The notes: generated by a model from the letters alone, not told the origin. 64,000 bases of DNA from Trichopria drosophilae (GCA_030407085.1 CM059585.1:68994501-69058500), one strand, 5' to 3'. Positions 22,927-34,187 are shown, counted from the first letter of the stretch. Numbers and translations: made by a program.

Positions 22927-23048
22927 AATGCAATCCTTAGCCTTCGGCTCGGTTTTGTTCGTCGCCGCCTCGTCTCGGGCTCTCGCGGCGTCATGATACT
23001 GTCAGTCAGCAAACCGCCCGACGCCCGTTTGGCCTCATGTATCGAAAT

Positions 23049-23383
23049 ATTAGGAAGTGTTACGCGAAGCTGTACCGCCAGGCGGCAGCACGTTAAGCCT
23101 GCACTTCGTAACGTCTGTGACGTACACGTTGCCCATCATTCAGGCTGGAATTTATAGTCAGGTAAACTGAGATCGTGATCTCTAACCGAGGGAAATAGTC
23201 TTGTGATTGCTGAATTCCGTAAGATAGTACGTTTTCATTGGTTGAGTTCACTGTTCGAGATCGCGATCTCAGTTTACCGCGACTATAAATTCCAGCCTCA
23301 GTGTGTACGTCACACAGACGTACGAGAGTGCTAGCTTAACGTGCTGCCGCCTGGCGGAACAGCTTCGCGTAAAACTTCCTAAT
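23049..23383. repeat. Palindromic MITE-like inverted repeat
   Basis: Two arms of about 135 bp, 23049-23190 and about 23245-23383, are imperfect reverse complements: ATTAGGAAGTGTTACGCGAA against TTCGCGTAAAACTTCCTAAT, and CTGGAATTTATAGT against ACTATAAATTCCAG. The spacer is about 60 bp. There is no coding capacity. It lies inside the hAT-type element downstream of LINE copy 2. Confidence 0.85.
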
Positions 23384-23862
23384 ACTATTAGTGAATTTCA
23401 AGCCTTGCACCGTTTCTGCACTCTTGCACCGAAAAGTGTAAACATACACCGTCTACGTGCAAGTCTTGCGGCTAGAGGTAGAGGTTAACTTATGGACTGG
23501 CCGGGTTTGTCGTTTTAAAATCAATATTTCTGAAGACATAATTTATTTATAAAAACATTTAACAAGTCTGACGAAATTTTCATGGTCATATATGGGTCAT
23601 ACAGGCCCTCAGTCTAAACATTAACGGGATTTTAATAGTGCGACTACATGAGTGTTCGCGTATAACTTGGCGCGTACAAGTTAGCGTATACAAATAACTT
23701 GGCATAAACTGGGCACACACAATACTCCCGTATACACACGCACACACGCGCACACACACGCACAGCAACACATGTGCGATTTCGATTCAATTTAAACTGG
23801 GGGCACAATTGCACATAAAGTCCAAGGGCCTCACGGTCTCCAGATCCGGCATTGGTTGAACT

Positions 23863-24240
23863 GTTATGACAGTGAGACTTCTGGTTTTTTATAGTTGTGT
23901 TCCAATTTTAGATACATTGAAGTCAATGTTAGGAAATTATATAATTCGTAACTATTGTGAGAATCCAGAAAGGTCATATTATAATGAAAGAAAACTTGTT
24001 AATTTTAAAGATGGATCTATTTATAAAGATTATATTTTTTTTCAAAAAAATAAGACGGCTTTGCAGATAATCCTTTATGAAGGCGCCTTTGAAATTTGTA
24101 ATCCTCTTCGTTCGTCAAAAGGCAAGTTCAAATTAATTGGACTATACATCATATAGGAAATATCCCTGCATATTTGCGCTCAAAAATTAACGACATTAAT
24201 CTCGTTGCAATATGTAAAGAAAAGTATGTCAAACCGGACA
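23863..24240 (+). pseudogene. Zinc-finger TE-like gene, 3' part
   Basis: Continuation of the gene cut at 19413. The frame 23866-24156 carries the family block YSCVPILDTLKSML, NFKDGSIYKDYIFFQ and ILYEGAFEICNPLRSSKGKF (usually ...FEVCNPLGS...). A further block readable as AYLRSKINDINLVAICKEKY follows after a frameshift at about 24157. The order matches the family. The function of the domain is not known to me. Confidence 0.6.
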
Positions 24241-24254
24241 GGGTGGGGTCCAAA

Positions 24255-24540
24255 GCTCCGAATGTTCAAAACTCCGAATAGTCCGAATATCCGAATTTCA
24301 AAAAATCGAATGAAATTTCATATCCGAATTTTTACATACCCGAATGGTTGAAAATCCAAATGGTCGAATATCCAAATGAAGAAAATCTGAATCCTCTATA
24401 TCCGAATGGTTTTATAGCAGATCGGATTTTCTAAAATTCGGATTTCCGAACATTCGGACTTCGATTATTCGGATTTTCGAATGTTCGGATTTCGATGATT
24501 TGGTTTTTCATTCATTCGGATTTTTGAACAGTAGGATATT
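24255..24540. repeat. Palindromic array of TCCGAAT / ATTCGGA motifs
   Basis: The left half (24255-24405) has about nine CCGAAT or one-mismatch strings separated by 8-15 bp. The right half (24415-24540) has the reverse motif, ATTCGG, about eight times. The centre is near 24412. The two halves could fold into one long imperfect hairpin. Confidence 0.85.
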
Positions 24541-25448
24541 CCATTTTTTAGGTTATTTAAAATTTCAAACTATTCTTATGGCGAAATATGGAGCTTAATG
24601 ACATTTTTACGATTTAAAAAATAATATGCAATTGGACAAAATCTGAATTGTAAAAAGAATGCAAAAAATTGCAATAGCCCAATAAAAAAGCATGCAAAAA
24701 AGAGATACTATAACGTTTAAAATAATAACATTATTTTCCATTCTACGGAATGAAAAGAAATCGTTAGATTAGCAACAAAACAAATTTGCATCAACGAGAA
24801 TAGGTAATTATAATAAGACCAAGTTATAAGTTAGGACAATAATTTTTAGACAGCTACGCGAATTATCTTGTACTTGTTGCCCTTCTTAAGTATGCAATAT
24901 ATAATCCAGAATAATGTTGGATATTCGGAGTAACACAAATCACCACTCTGGCAAAACAACATCGATTGTAAATAATTAGCATATTAATTTATATGGTATG
25001 GGGATTATAATGATGTTGATATGGGAACATCGAGAAGTGCGAAAAGGTTTCATGAAATCTACCCAGATAACATTGGGTGCGACTCACGAGGGGCTCACGA
25101 CGTGAATTCACAAAATGATGTCATTGTGCAGCCTTCATGATAGGCAGTTCCGAGCTGCACGTGTAAGTGTCTCTGCCGTGTATTAAACGTCAGAGTTTTG
25201 ATTTCCTTGGAATATATTTTCACACCTTAGAACCTTTGTCTTGGAATGTGGGGAAATTTTCATCCTCGTGGGAGGGGTGGAGGGCTGGTGATGCTCACAC
25301 AGAAAGAAGGCACACAAAGTTCTCTCCGGAATTTCAAAGGATGAACAACTGGAACCAATTCGTGCACTGAGACGCAAAAGGCTCGATTCTTCGTTCTCTC
25401 GATTTGCAGTCCACAGATGAAATTGTTAAACCAAGAACATATTCCTGA
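24541..25448. other. Gene-free stretch
   Basis: No family motifs in either strand. Short frames near 25167-25478 overlap each other on opposite strands and have no recognisable domains. Confidence 0.5.
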
Positions 25449-25739
25449 TAAATTGGGGTAAATTCGGCTATTTTTCATGGTTTTTTGCTTAAATCCTCAA
25501 GAGAAAACTTAAAATAATTATTGGTATTTTTAATATGTAATCTCTAACTCGTCTGTTTTAAGATCTATGTAATAGGAAAGAAAATTACTTCTTAGAATTA
25601 AGGGTATATACTATTTTGTCATCTCATAAATTTCCAAGGGTGAAAACCGCTCTTTAACCCTTTGAGGCATAGTGAGACTATCAGTGTCCCACCTGTAAAT
25701 AATTTTCCTCATGTAGATAAATCAATATCTATTTCAATA

Positions 25740-26095
25740 ATACATTAAAATTTTGTACTCGGGGGTTTTCGAGGCCGCTAATTACGAATATGTTGTCAAA
25801 ATCACAAAATTCAAAATGGCTGATCCCATATGGTAGACGAAAATCCGAAGCTTAATTCGATTTCGATGGAACTCTGTACTTGAGGGTTTTCGGGACCGCT
25901 GATTAAGAATATGTCGTTAGATTTTCGTAATTGAAAATGGCATATGAAATATGGCCGGGCCAAAATCTGAAATTTGATTCGATTTACATGAAAATTGGTA
26001 CTGGGGGGTTTTTAATCCCGCTGATTATGTATCCGTTCTCAGATTATTGAAATTCGAAATGTTGGACTCGATATGGCGCCATGTTGATTCAGCCA
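25740..26095. repeat. ~121-bp minisatellite, three units
   Basis: Units start TACTCGGGGGTTTTCG near 25756, 25877 and 25999. Each contains a GCTGATTA(C/A)GAATATG-like block and an AAAATGGC...ATATGG block. Related arrays occur at 35.36-35.52 kb (same orientation) and 38.40-38.70 kb (opposite). Confidence 0.8.
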
Positions 26096-26225
26096 TTTTT
26101 AATTTTGAAATTTGTAACGTTGATTTTTGACGTTTCTCTGCTTCTCTTATTGCATTCTGTAATTGTTCCGTTGAATATTTGAACAATCTAGAATAATCTG
26201 CCTTTGTTTTATAAATTCGCCCCAT
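26025..26225 (-). pseudogene. pogo-type transposase N-terminal fragment
   Basis: Reads MGRIYKTKADYSRLFKYSTE then QLQNAIREAEKR: the start and first helix region of a Psq-type helix-turn-helix DNA-binding domain as found in pogo/Tigger transposases. Only 66 residues remain and no DDE catalytic domain is visible. The sequence downstream (minus strand) is replaced by the ~121-bp minisatellite. The ATG lies next to GGAAAAGTCGGCC, also found near the TIR. Confidence 0.6.
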
Positions 26226-26238
26226 GGCCGACTTTTCC

Positions 26239-27654
26239 CTATAAATCTTACATTTTTTGAGAAACCGATATTTTGCGATATCTAATTGTCGAGGTCATTT
26301 TTTATCTTAAATTGGGTTAGAGATATCGGCTATGCGATACACAGTTTGATTTTACGTAAAAAAATTTGTACATTTATTTACAAGTGCTTTTTTCACACGA
26401 CTTACTTGAGAGGCTCAATATACAGTCACACACAAACGACTTTTTTATTAAAACTTATGGATGAATTTGGGTCAAATAAACTGTAAATGAAAGTTTGACA
26501 TTCCTACTAACTAAAACAATTGCGCATCTTCGACTTTTCTCTCTATAAAAAGAATAATTAAACTAGTGTTGGCGTGGTGCCTCGCTCGCTTCGCTCGCTC
26601 AAAAACTTCGACCCACTGAAGAGTCGGCTATTCCTTAAGACTCGTTTGTTTACTAACAGCTTTCAATTATATTATAAAATTATATTGATATTTGGGGGTC
26701 CAATCATATTTAGGTCCAAGTGGCTTCGATAGATATGTTACAACAATATAGTGTTTCTTATATGTATGAAAATTGAAAATGAGCATTTTCAAAACTTCGA
26801 CCCCGACAACAGGCCAGCCGAAGTATTAATAAATAAAAGTTGCAAAACACTTACTTCATGCACTTGTATTCTAATAGACTATTCGATGCATATTACATGT
26901 TTACTGTGTTTTACTAAGTACTGTCTGTATTATTATGATATTATATATACAATATATATACATATAATTCGTCAAAGATATCTTGAAAGTGTCGAAAAGA
27001 TCTATGACGGATATCTTATAGATATCTATAAGACATCTTTTAGATATACCGAAATAGTTATTTTCGTATCAAGGGCGTAAAAGAACTTTGCGTAGGTGGT
27101 CACCGCGCCCGAGGGGCTGGCAAAGACTACCCCTGGGGGGTAGGGGGTCGAAACGTCGAAATTTGATGAAAATAGTCATAAACATTTTAAACCAGTTTTT
27201 ATGGCATTATCGTTGACTTTAGGAAGAAAATGCATACAACCTTTTTTGTAGAGAATTTCATGCTCTATCTTTTTTGTTTGAAACATTTTTTAATAAAATT
27301 TGCATTTTTCAAAATAAATGCAAAATACTACAAAGAAACTTAATCGGGGCTAATTTTTTTTAGTAATGGACATGTGGATCTGACCCAAAATCTAATCCGA
27401 TCTAAGTTATGCCAAGACGCGTATTTAAAAAAAAAATTATGTCAATACGCTTATTCGTTCGCGAGTTATCGCGAGACAAAAAAACGGGACGTACGGACGT
27501 ACGTACGTACAAGATCACGGACACAAATTTTTTTATTGTTGATGAAACATTTGATGAAAAACTATATGGTAATTTTTTTGACCGAAGTGACCAAATTCAA
27601 TACTTCGTCCAGACTTAGTCTGGGTCGAAGTAATATTTTAAAATAGGTTATCGT
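26239..27654. mobile_element. Unidentified 1.4-kb insertion with 15-bp direct repeats
   Basis: ATGGCCGACTTTTCC occurs at 26224-26238 and 27655-27669, bounding this segment. In the pogo element this string would be single, so the segment looks like an insertion with a 15-bp target duplication, the length expected from LINE machinery. No coding motif was recognised and neither edge has a clear poly(A); a segmental duplication inside the element is the alternative. Confidence 0.5.
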
Positions 27655-27724
27655 ATGGCCGACTTTTCCTGTCAAGCCGACTTTACCCCAATTTACGGTA
27701 ATTTTTGTTTTTAAAATTTGTAAT

Positions 27725-28122
27725 AAATTAGTAAAACATAATTACCACAAAAAATGCTATCGGAATTAAATTACGTGCAATTATAAGGCTATATTCTTAT
27801 TCTAATAAAAGCATCCAAATCATGTAATAAAGCCAAGTTCTTTCTAAAGAATGAAGCTATTCATTAATGCAATATACAATAATTTGAAAAGAAAATTTTG
27901 CGTACATTCAGAACGCCACAAAATTTTTCAAGAAACTTCTTAGAAAACAAAGTAATTCTAATCATTTGTTTAATGAAATTACCATTTAATAACAAAATGT
28001 TATTATTGTATTTATTGAAGTTTAAAAATCGTTGCAATATCATCAATAATATACACATTGGCCCCAATTCCAAGCATTCCACAACTGGCTTGTCAAAAAC
28101 TTGGCTGCCCTTTAGTCAAGTT
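27725..28122 (+). repeat. Left arm of a long inverted-repeat element
   Basis: Reverse complement of 29210-29590 with modest divergence, over about 390 bp. Shared blocks include TTAGTAAAACATAATTACCA and CACAACTGGCTTGTCAAAAA. The arm contains an open frame (27898-28173) mirrored at 29216-29434, but the frame is not clearly conserved as coding. Confidence 0.88.
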
Positions 28123-28625
28123 TTGGAAGTTATGAAAAAAAGCCGTCATTTAGTAATCTGTTTATGGGGTTAAGTATTAATAGTATAATGCTATCCCAAA
28201 TTACAAAACTATTTTTCTCCAACTGAAGTCCTTGCAATTTTCAATATGGTATGATGTTTCTAGATTTTTTTTTTATTGCATTGACAAGCAATACCTTGAA
28301 TGGTAATCAAAGAATGGTTCATCTTTCTGTAACGGTGTGTTTTGTTATGAGGCACCATGCTTAGAGGTGGCGGTATTTTAGAGGAATATAAAGAAAAATA
28401 AGAGATAGGAAAGGAATCTTTCAATTGTTTTGTTTATATTTATTATGCTTGTTTACAACCCTGCATGACAACCGTATAAATATCAACGCGGTTGATCAAT
28501 ATCAGTTAGTTTGTGTCGCGAAGAAAATCACTAAGGATCGGTGGCGCGGTTCCGGTTTTGAGCGTCGCAGTAGTGATGGATGAGTAGTATCCTTTATTTT
28601 ATTATATTTATTTACGATTAGTTGC

Positions 28626-28694
28626 GTGTCTTGGGCAAGGTCTGCTCACAAAGCCCAACTGACGAGTCCGTCGGGCAGACCCGGGACGAAACAC
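28626..28694 (+). ncRNA. Hammerhead ribozyme
   Basis: All conserved core positions are present and correctly spaced. GTGTC (28626-28630) gives the cleavage site after C28630. Stem I is TTGGGC/GCCCAA (28631-28636 and 28653-28658). The core CTGACGA is at 28659-28665. Stem II is GTCC/GGAC (28666-28669 and 28684-28687). GAAA at 28688-28691 is followed by CAC, which pairs with GTG to form a short stem III. Loop I contains GGTCTGC (28639-28645) and loop II its exact complement GCAGACC (28675-28681), fitting the tertiary loop-loop contact of natural hammerheads. A 3-bp stem III is typical of retroelement-associated hammerheads such as those of Penelope-like elements. It lies between the arms of the 27.7-29.6 kb inverted-repeat element. 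Confidence 0.88.
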
Positions 28695-29209
28695 CGATCC
28701 ATGATTTATAATAATTATTTATATAAAAAAATATGCATGCAATAAAATTGTCTATGCTCCGTTAATCATAAAAAAAATCGTTACATTACAAAGATACGAT
28801 ATATGCCCCTCAGTTGACAGTCGGGTGCTACCATTATAGCCTCCAAACCAAATGCTTTTACTTAATTTATTAATTACTTATTATTTATTTATTAATTACT
28901 AATGCTTCTTTTATCTCATCTCATTATGCAATAATAAGTACACCATTTTTATATTAGTTTTGTTTACTAATAGAGTTATGTAATACTAGAATTTTTTGTC
29001 ATATCAGATATTGTAAAGAGGAACATTTTGTTGTGCAAATGAATGTAAATGCTGTGATGATAATTTAACTGTAATATGTGCGTAACGAAATGTAAGAAAT
29101 TGCAAATAATACAATAATATATTGACTGAAAAACTAATGCATGTATTCTGAACATTGCATGATACTTCGAAATGGGGAGCATTCTTCGGGGACCAAGATT
29201 CTCCGAAAC

Positions 29210-29590
29210 ACTTGACTAAAAGGGCAGCCACGTTTTTGACAAGCCAGTTGTGGAATGCTTGGAATAAGGGCCAATGCTTATATTATTGATGATTTTGCAT
29301 CGATTTTTAAAGTTGAGTAAATACATTAATAACATTTTTTTATTAAATGGTAATTTCATTGAACAAATGATTAGAATTACTTTGATTTCAAAGAAGTTTC
29401 TTGAAAAATTTTGTGGTGTTCTGAATGTACGCAAAATTTTCTTTTCAAATTATTGTATATTGCATTAATGAATAGTTTCATTCTTTAGATTTCAATGCTT
29501 TTTGTAGATTAAGAATATAGCCTTATAATTGCACATAGTGTAATTCTGATAGTATTTTTTGTGGTAATTATGTTTTACTAATAACAACCA
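29210..29590 (-). repeat. Right arm of the long inverted-repeat element
   Basis: Partner of 27725-28122. The two arms enclose about 1.1 kb that includes the hammerhead. A third, more diverged copy lies at 12443-12680. Confidence 0.88.
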
Positions 29591-30034
29591 TTCGAGTTTT
29601 TTTACAAGAAGTGTTTTTTGGGGTAATTTTGCTCATTTTTGCTAATACACAATAGTTGATAAAAATACCATGTGTAATATCATATTCTGAAAGTATAAAC
29701 TTCATGTAAATTAAGAACATATAAATCTTAAGAATTTCTTTGACATGTTTTGTTTGTTATAGTATTGCCGTTCACATGAATCCATCCTAGACTTTCCATT
29801 GCGTAACATACTCGTGTAGTGCCCTTATTTACTGTTATTTCCAATACATGTACAAATCCGAGTAGATTATTTGACCTTGAAATTACCTGCAAGTGCCACC
29901 GCAAGGACGGAGACCTTAAATACCTTGTGGAGATATTTGGGCTAATGAGATAAGCTATGGAGCTTGCAAACGACTGGTAGAAGGGCTTTAAATTAAAATG
30001 CATAATTTGATCGGCCGATTAAAAATCTCAATTA
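29591..30034. other. Gene-free stretch
   Basis: No gene or repeat recognised. The minus-strand frame 29728-30003 (91 residues) shows no family motifs. Confidence 0.45.
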
Positions 30035-30400
30035 TTTATTCCGATCAACCGGTGACGATCCGATCGCGACGCGGACTTCCTCTCACCCGATGACGTTCCG
30101 GAACGTTCTCTCAACCCGATTGTCACTTTTTCACATCTTAGTTGGACTTTTCAAACTCTCGAATGTTTAAAGAGACTACTGCGTCATATTATACATCGAT
30201 ATTATAATATTCGAAATACAAATAATTGTATCGAGATCGTCACCATTTTGAAGGGCCATTTACATAATTTACCTAACAGACCTGCTTCATTTCGAGAGAT
30301 ACCCCCATTAGGGTGCGCAATGGCGTAGGGAAAACCACCTTTGTGGGAAAAACCTACGCCGGGTACCGCAGTCGATAAAACACCGATTCTGTCCGCAACA
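30035..30400 (-). repeat. 3' LTR of the coding-poor element
   Basis: Roughly 95% identical by eye to 33820-34187, including CCGGTGACGATCCGATCGCG and CTACGCCGGGTACCGCAGTC on the plus strand. The near-identity implies insertion more recent than that of most neighbours. Confidence 0.9.
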
Positions 30401-31816
30401 TTCTCCCCCCTGTACGAAGTCTACGGACTCGTACACTTGACGAGAATCGATGTTTTCATAACCCATTCAATTCATCATCGAACTCTTCACACGTCATGCA
30501 CTCCACCTTAATAAATTTTGGGATTCGCAAGGCACTATCACATGGTACCATAACTCAATAACCAAATACAATCTCATACTCATTCCTTTCAGACTCGTTA
30601 CTCAGTATCATTTACCTATTCTTTCGCCAATACAGCTTCCATTTCGCATTCTTTTAAATTCAAACTTACGTCAATAACATATGACACATCACAGTATGCT
30701 TAGCTCGAGGTCATCAGTAGTTACATCCAAGTCAGTGAAAAAGACAAAGCAGGTCGATCACTAACTACTAAAATATTACTTAAATAATAGCAAAAATAAA
30801 ACCAAATTTAGTGATCGTAAAGCAAAAACTGAAAAGTGCATAAGCCGTGCCAAAAGGCGAGTGCTACCAATGTAAGATGGTTGCATACGCCCGTAACGCT
30901 ACTCAAATACTACCCAAGCTCTATGAAACTACACTACAAGCGACAAATCTAAATTTCCACAGTAATGATGTAAGTTATGTATGTCAGTCGTACAACGAAG
31001 ATATCCACTCTCACTAGATCTCGCACTGTATACTATATTACTCCCCCCGTTGAGGGAATATAATCGAAAAAAGGTCTGCATACAGTGTCCGCAGCGTAGC
31101 AATTAACATATCTACATTATGCCATAATAACTCATAAGTATCCACACATTACGCATCAGCTGTACTAAGTATTTATTCGTATATCGCACGACTTTAATGA
31201 CGGTATGGATGTTCAGTTGAATCATTCCATATCATGCGCGGCTTTCATGAATTCACAAGACGAAAGTTAAGGCAGCCAGGTATACGAACATTTCTATTAT
31301 TCTCTATAGCCTAATATATTTAATCGCGACTTTACTTAAGTGGGGGAAACTGGTGAAGACTGATCACCGATCGCTCATAACGTCGCTTATTAACAAATTC
31401 ACGATGGCGAGTGGGTCGCAGCTGAGGAGTTGCCCGATTTTTAAATTTACCAGTTACTATGTACATCGCCAAGGATTTCCATGCTTTGGTTTTTAAGCTC
31501 CGCGACGAAACTGGAAATTTCGATTTCGGAGCTCGAGTCGATAGCTTCTTTGCCACAATTATCCTTTCTCTCTCTCTCTTGTTCTTTATCTATCAAAGAC
31601 GGAAGACAAGACATACATCTGCGGATATGTTGCTAACAGAACCGAACCATTGCTTCCTGTGTCGGTAAGTTACCGACTATTAATCTCCGGGTTAAGAACC
31701 TCAGGACTTCTTGTTCCCCGGGTGGCCAGCCACGGCAGATCTCACGCCCTGAGTCCCCGAGCATAGTAACCTCTAGATACTATCCATGCGGAAGCGAATC
31801 GCCAGCAGGCAGTCGT

Positions 31817-31930
31817 AGATTACTCTAAACGAGACTGTTTCCATATCTACATCAAACCATATTTCGACTAATGGATCACTCTAAACGAGACTGTTTCCAT
31901 GTCCAAGTCAATCCATATTTCGAGCAAATC
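31817..31930. repeat. Tandem duplication of ~57 bp inside the LTR element
   Basis: CTCTAAACGAGACTGTTTCC begins near 31822 and again near 31879, each followed by a CCATATTTCGA block. Confidence 0.8.
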
Positions 31931-33819
31931 CAAACCGAATGACCTTGCTCCGAAACGAGCCCTCATGCTCCGAAATTAAACACCTCGCTCCGAAAAGAAA
32001 TTTCACGTATCGAACATTTCATTTAAGCATAAATTAATTCGAGACTCCTCAAATACTGTTAAACACTATTATTTGCAACATCATGTATGCCGTCGCCATA
32101 TATAAAGGACCCGTACACAGTACCTATATAGGCACCTTCTACTGCGGCTGCCATAAAATTTTATTTTTCCTTTTCGCGAATGATTGTTTTCCTTCCTGCC
32201 TCAACTTATACATTCAATGCTTGTGAATCGTTTTGAACGTCCAGCAATATATACATTTACTTAAAATAGTTTACATCGCAGATCTGCAAGCTCTGTTTAT
32301 ATTATATCGTCATCGAAATATTACATCGACGGGTTGCTCTGGACCCACGAATAGAACAAGTACTCTGTTTCAAACTCACTCAGGTTTGGTATCAATTTCA
32401 TTTGAAGTTTCATCTCGTCATATGGCGGCTGACTCGACACTAACAAATCCATAGGTATTCAAAATGCTTTTCTATAAAAGTCGTCATAAACCAACGATTC
32501 CGCTCTCGATCTTCACCATATACGACCGTCGCACTATGTAGGGGATCAGCTCGTGATCGTCGACTTTTTCGATCGACTGCCTCAATGGTTTTCAAACCAT
32601 TCCGTAGGAAACAAAAGAAGAATCGTCCTTCCAACGAATAATAATAAGATTAATGGGCTCGTATTTTGGGATTCGACTCCAAAATACGTAACGAAATTTA
32701 AATCGATTCCAATTCGATTCATCACGTCGCCATCGCCATCCAAATAATTGGACTTATCATTCAAGACAAGTGCAAATATAAATACGTCAGGCCCGCGATC
32801 CACTGTCCAAACTGGGACCCGTGCGCCATCCACATTGACGCCTATCATGATCTTCACAATCATGAACAGTCATGTATATTATTATGATTTATATTACGTT
32901 ACTACTATTCAAATTGTCATTCGCGCACAAAATTTGAAATGAAATCGATACCAAACCGTTCACGAAAAGGTCCAAACATTTCTTTTTCATTTTTAATTAG
33001 AGTCATAATCCCATTATAGATTGATGCTACTTTGTTCACACATTTAAAACGTATCGAATTTCTTTTATCTATAAGAAAAGTCAATAATCAATCGCCGTCA
33101 TATATTCTTCAAATATCAATGGCCACACTGAACTTTCGAAACACCGGAAAAATGTGACATTCTTTAGAATATGTACCAACAAATATTATGTTCCATCAAA
33201 CTTCTGTTTGAGAAAATGGGGGTGACGTTTCAATAAACATCGGACAAAACATGATGTTCTACTAACACATATTTAAGGCGGTGTTATTTCGATTATCTTT
33301 CAATGCTCCAAATTTATGTTCAACGCGGGTGAAATAAAACGTGCGGCCATGCTTTCAAAAACTAACACTTTATTCGCTCGAAGCAGACGTCTCAACGGCA
33401 ATATCTTTAGAACGATTCAAACTGTTCGCAACAGTTTCGTTTCAACATTTCTAAAGGGGCGATGTTCTTACGGACATCTAGAGAAAGATGATGTTCGTCA
33501 GAACACCTGTCAAAGGCACTGATTTGTATTTCTTCGATATTCAATAAATTCAAAAAGATCGAAATTTCAAATTAAATAGCTGAATTACAATGTTGAATAA
33601 AAAACTCTGCCAAATGTATCCTAGAGTGATTTTTACGTAATTGGATGCCTAGTATATCGTAATCCAACTTCGTACTATCGTCGCTTTTAATTATTAAATT
33701 TTACTCCTATAAATAGTTTATGCTCACTTTTTTACTATAAAGTAATCAGATATTTCAAGGCCTATAGTGAACAATTATGATGGAATGCAACTTATTTTTT
33801 AAAAATCTTTCGGTTCAAA

Positions 33820-34187
33820 TATTTATTCCGATCAACCGGTGACGATCCGATCGCGACGCGGACTTCCTCTCACCCGATGACGTTCCGGAACGTTCTCTCA
33901 ACCCGATCGTCACTTTTTCATATCTTAGTTAGACTTTTCAAACTCTCGAACGTTTAAAGAGACTACTACGTCATATTATACATCGATATTATAATATTCA
34001 AATTACAAATAATTATATCTAGATCGTCACCATTTTGAAGGTCCTTTTACATAATTTACCTAACAGGCCTGCTTCATTTCGAGAGGTACACCCATTCGGG
34101 CGTGCAATGGCATAGGGAAAACCACCTTTGTGGGAAAAACCTACGCCGGGTACCGCAGTCGATAAAACATCGATTCTGTCCGTAACA
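33820..34187 (-). repeat. 5' LTR of the coding-poor element
   Basis: Partner of 30035-30400. No obvious tRNA primer-binding site follows it on the minus strand, and no matching target duplication was found. Confidence 0.88.

Larger units (their letters stand above)
19414..23854 (+). mobile_element. hAT-type element with nested LINE and MITE
   Basis: TIRs CAATGCCGGAT at 19414-19424 and inverted at 23844-23854, with an 8-bp duplication outside. Removing the insert rejoins the zinc-finger TE gene. The inner left end is a GC-rich string (GGGGGCTAGAGGGGCTTCAG) and the inner right end has a related GGGGGCAC / GGGCCTC composition. No hAT transposase is visible. Most of the 4.4 kb is later insertions: R4/Dong copy 2 and a palindromic MITE. 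This was a non-autonomous hAT of perhaps 0.8 kb before being hit. Confidence 0.8.
25451..27693 (-). mobile_element. pogo-type DNA transposon (Tc1/mariner group) with a later insertion
   Basis: TIRs AATTGGGGTAAATTCGGCT (25451-25469) and, inverted, AATTGGGGTAAAGTCGGCT (27675-27693). TA dinucleotides flank both ends (25449-25450 and 27694-27695), the duplication of Tc1/mariner/pogo elements. A transposase start lies inside on the minus strand. The element is interrupted at 26239-27654. Confidence 0.75.
30035..34187 (-). mobile_element. Coding-poor LTR retroelement
   Basis: Two direct repeats of about 366 bp (30035-30400 and 33820-34187) enclose 3.4 kb. On the minus strand the LTRs start TGTTGCGGACAG and TGTTACGGACAG. 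A polypurine tract (ACAGGGGGGAGAA) lies directly before the 3' LTR, which fixes orientation and the LTR start. The far LTR end is uncertain by some tens of bases because of indels. The interior has no recognisable gag, protease, integrase or RT; the longest minus frame (32582-32863) has no family motif. It fits a non-autonomous (LARD-like) element dependent on a partner. Confidence 0.82.

Noticed and set aside
28330..28691. Solo LTR carrying the hammerhead (TGTAACGG...GAAACA)
   Set aside because: TG...CA ends exist and the size is right, but the flanks CTTTC and CCGAT do not match as a target duplication and no polypurine tract or partner copy is visible.
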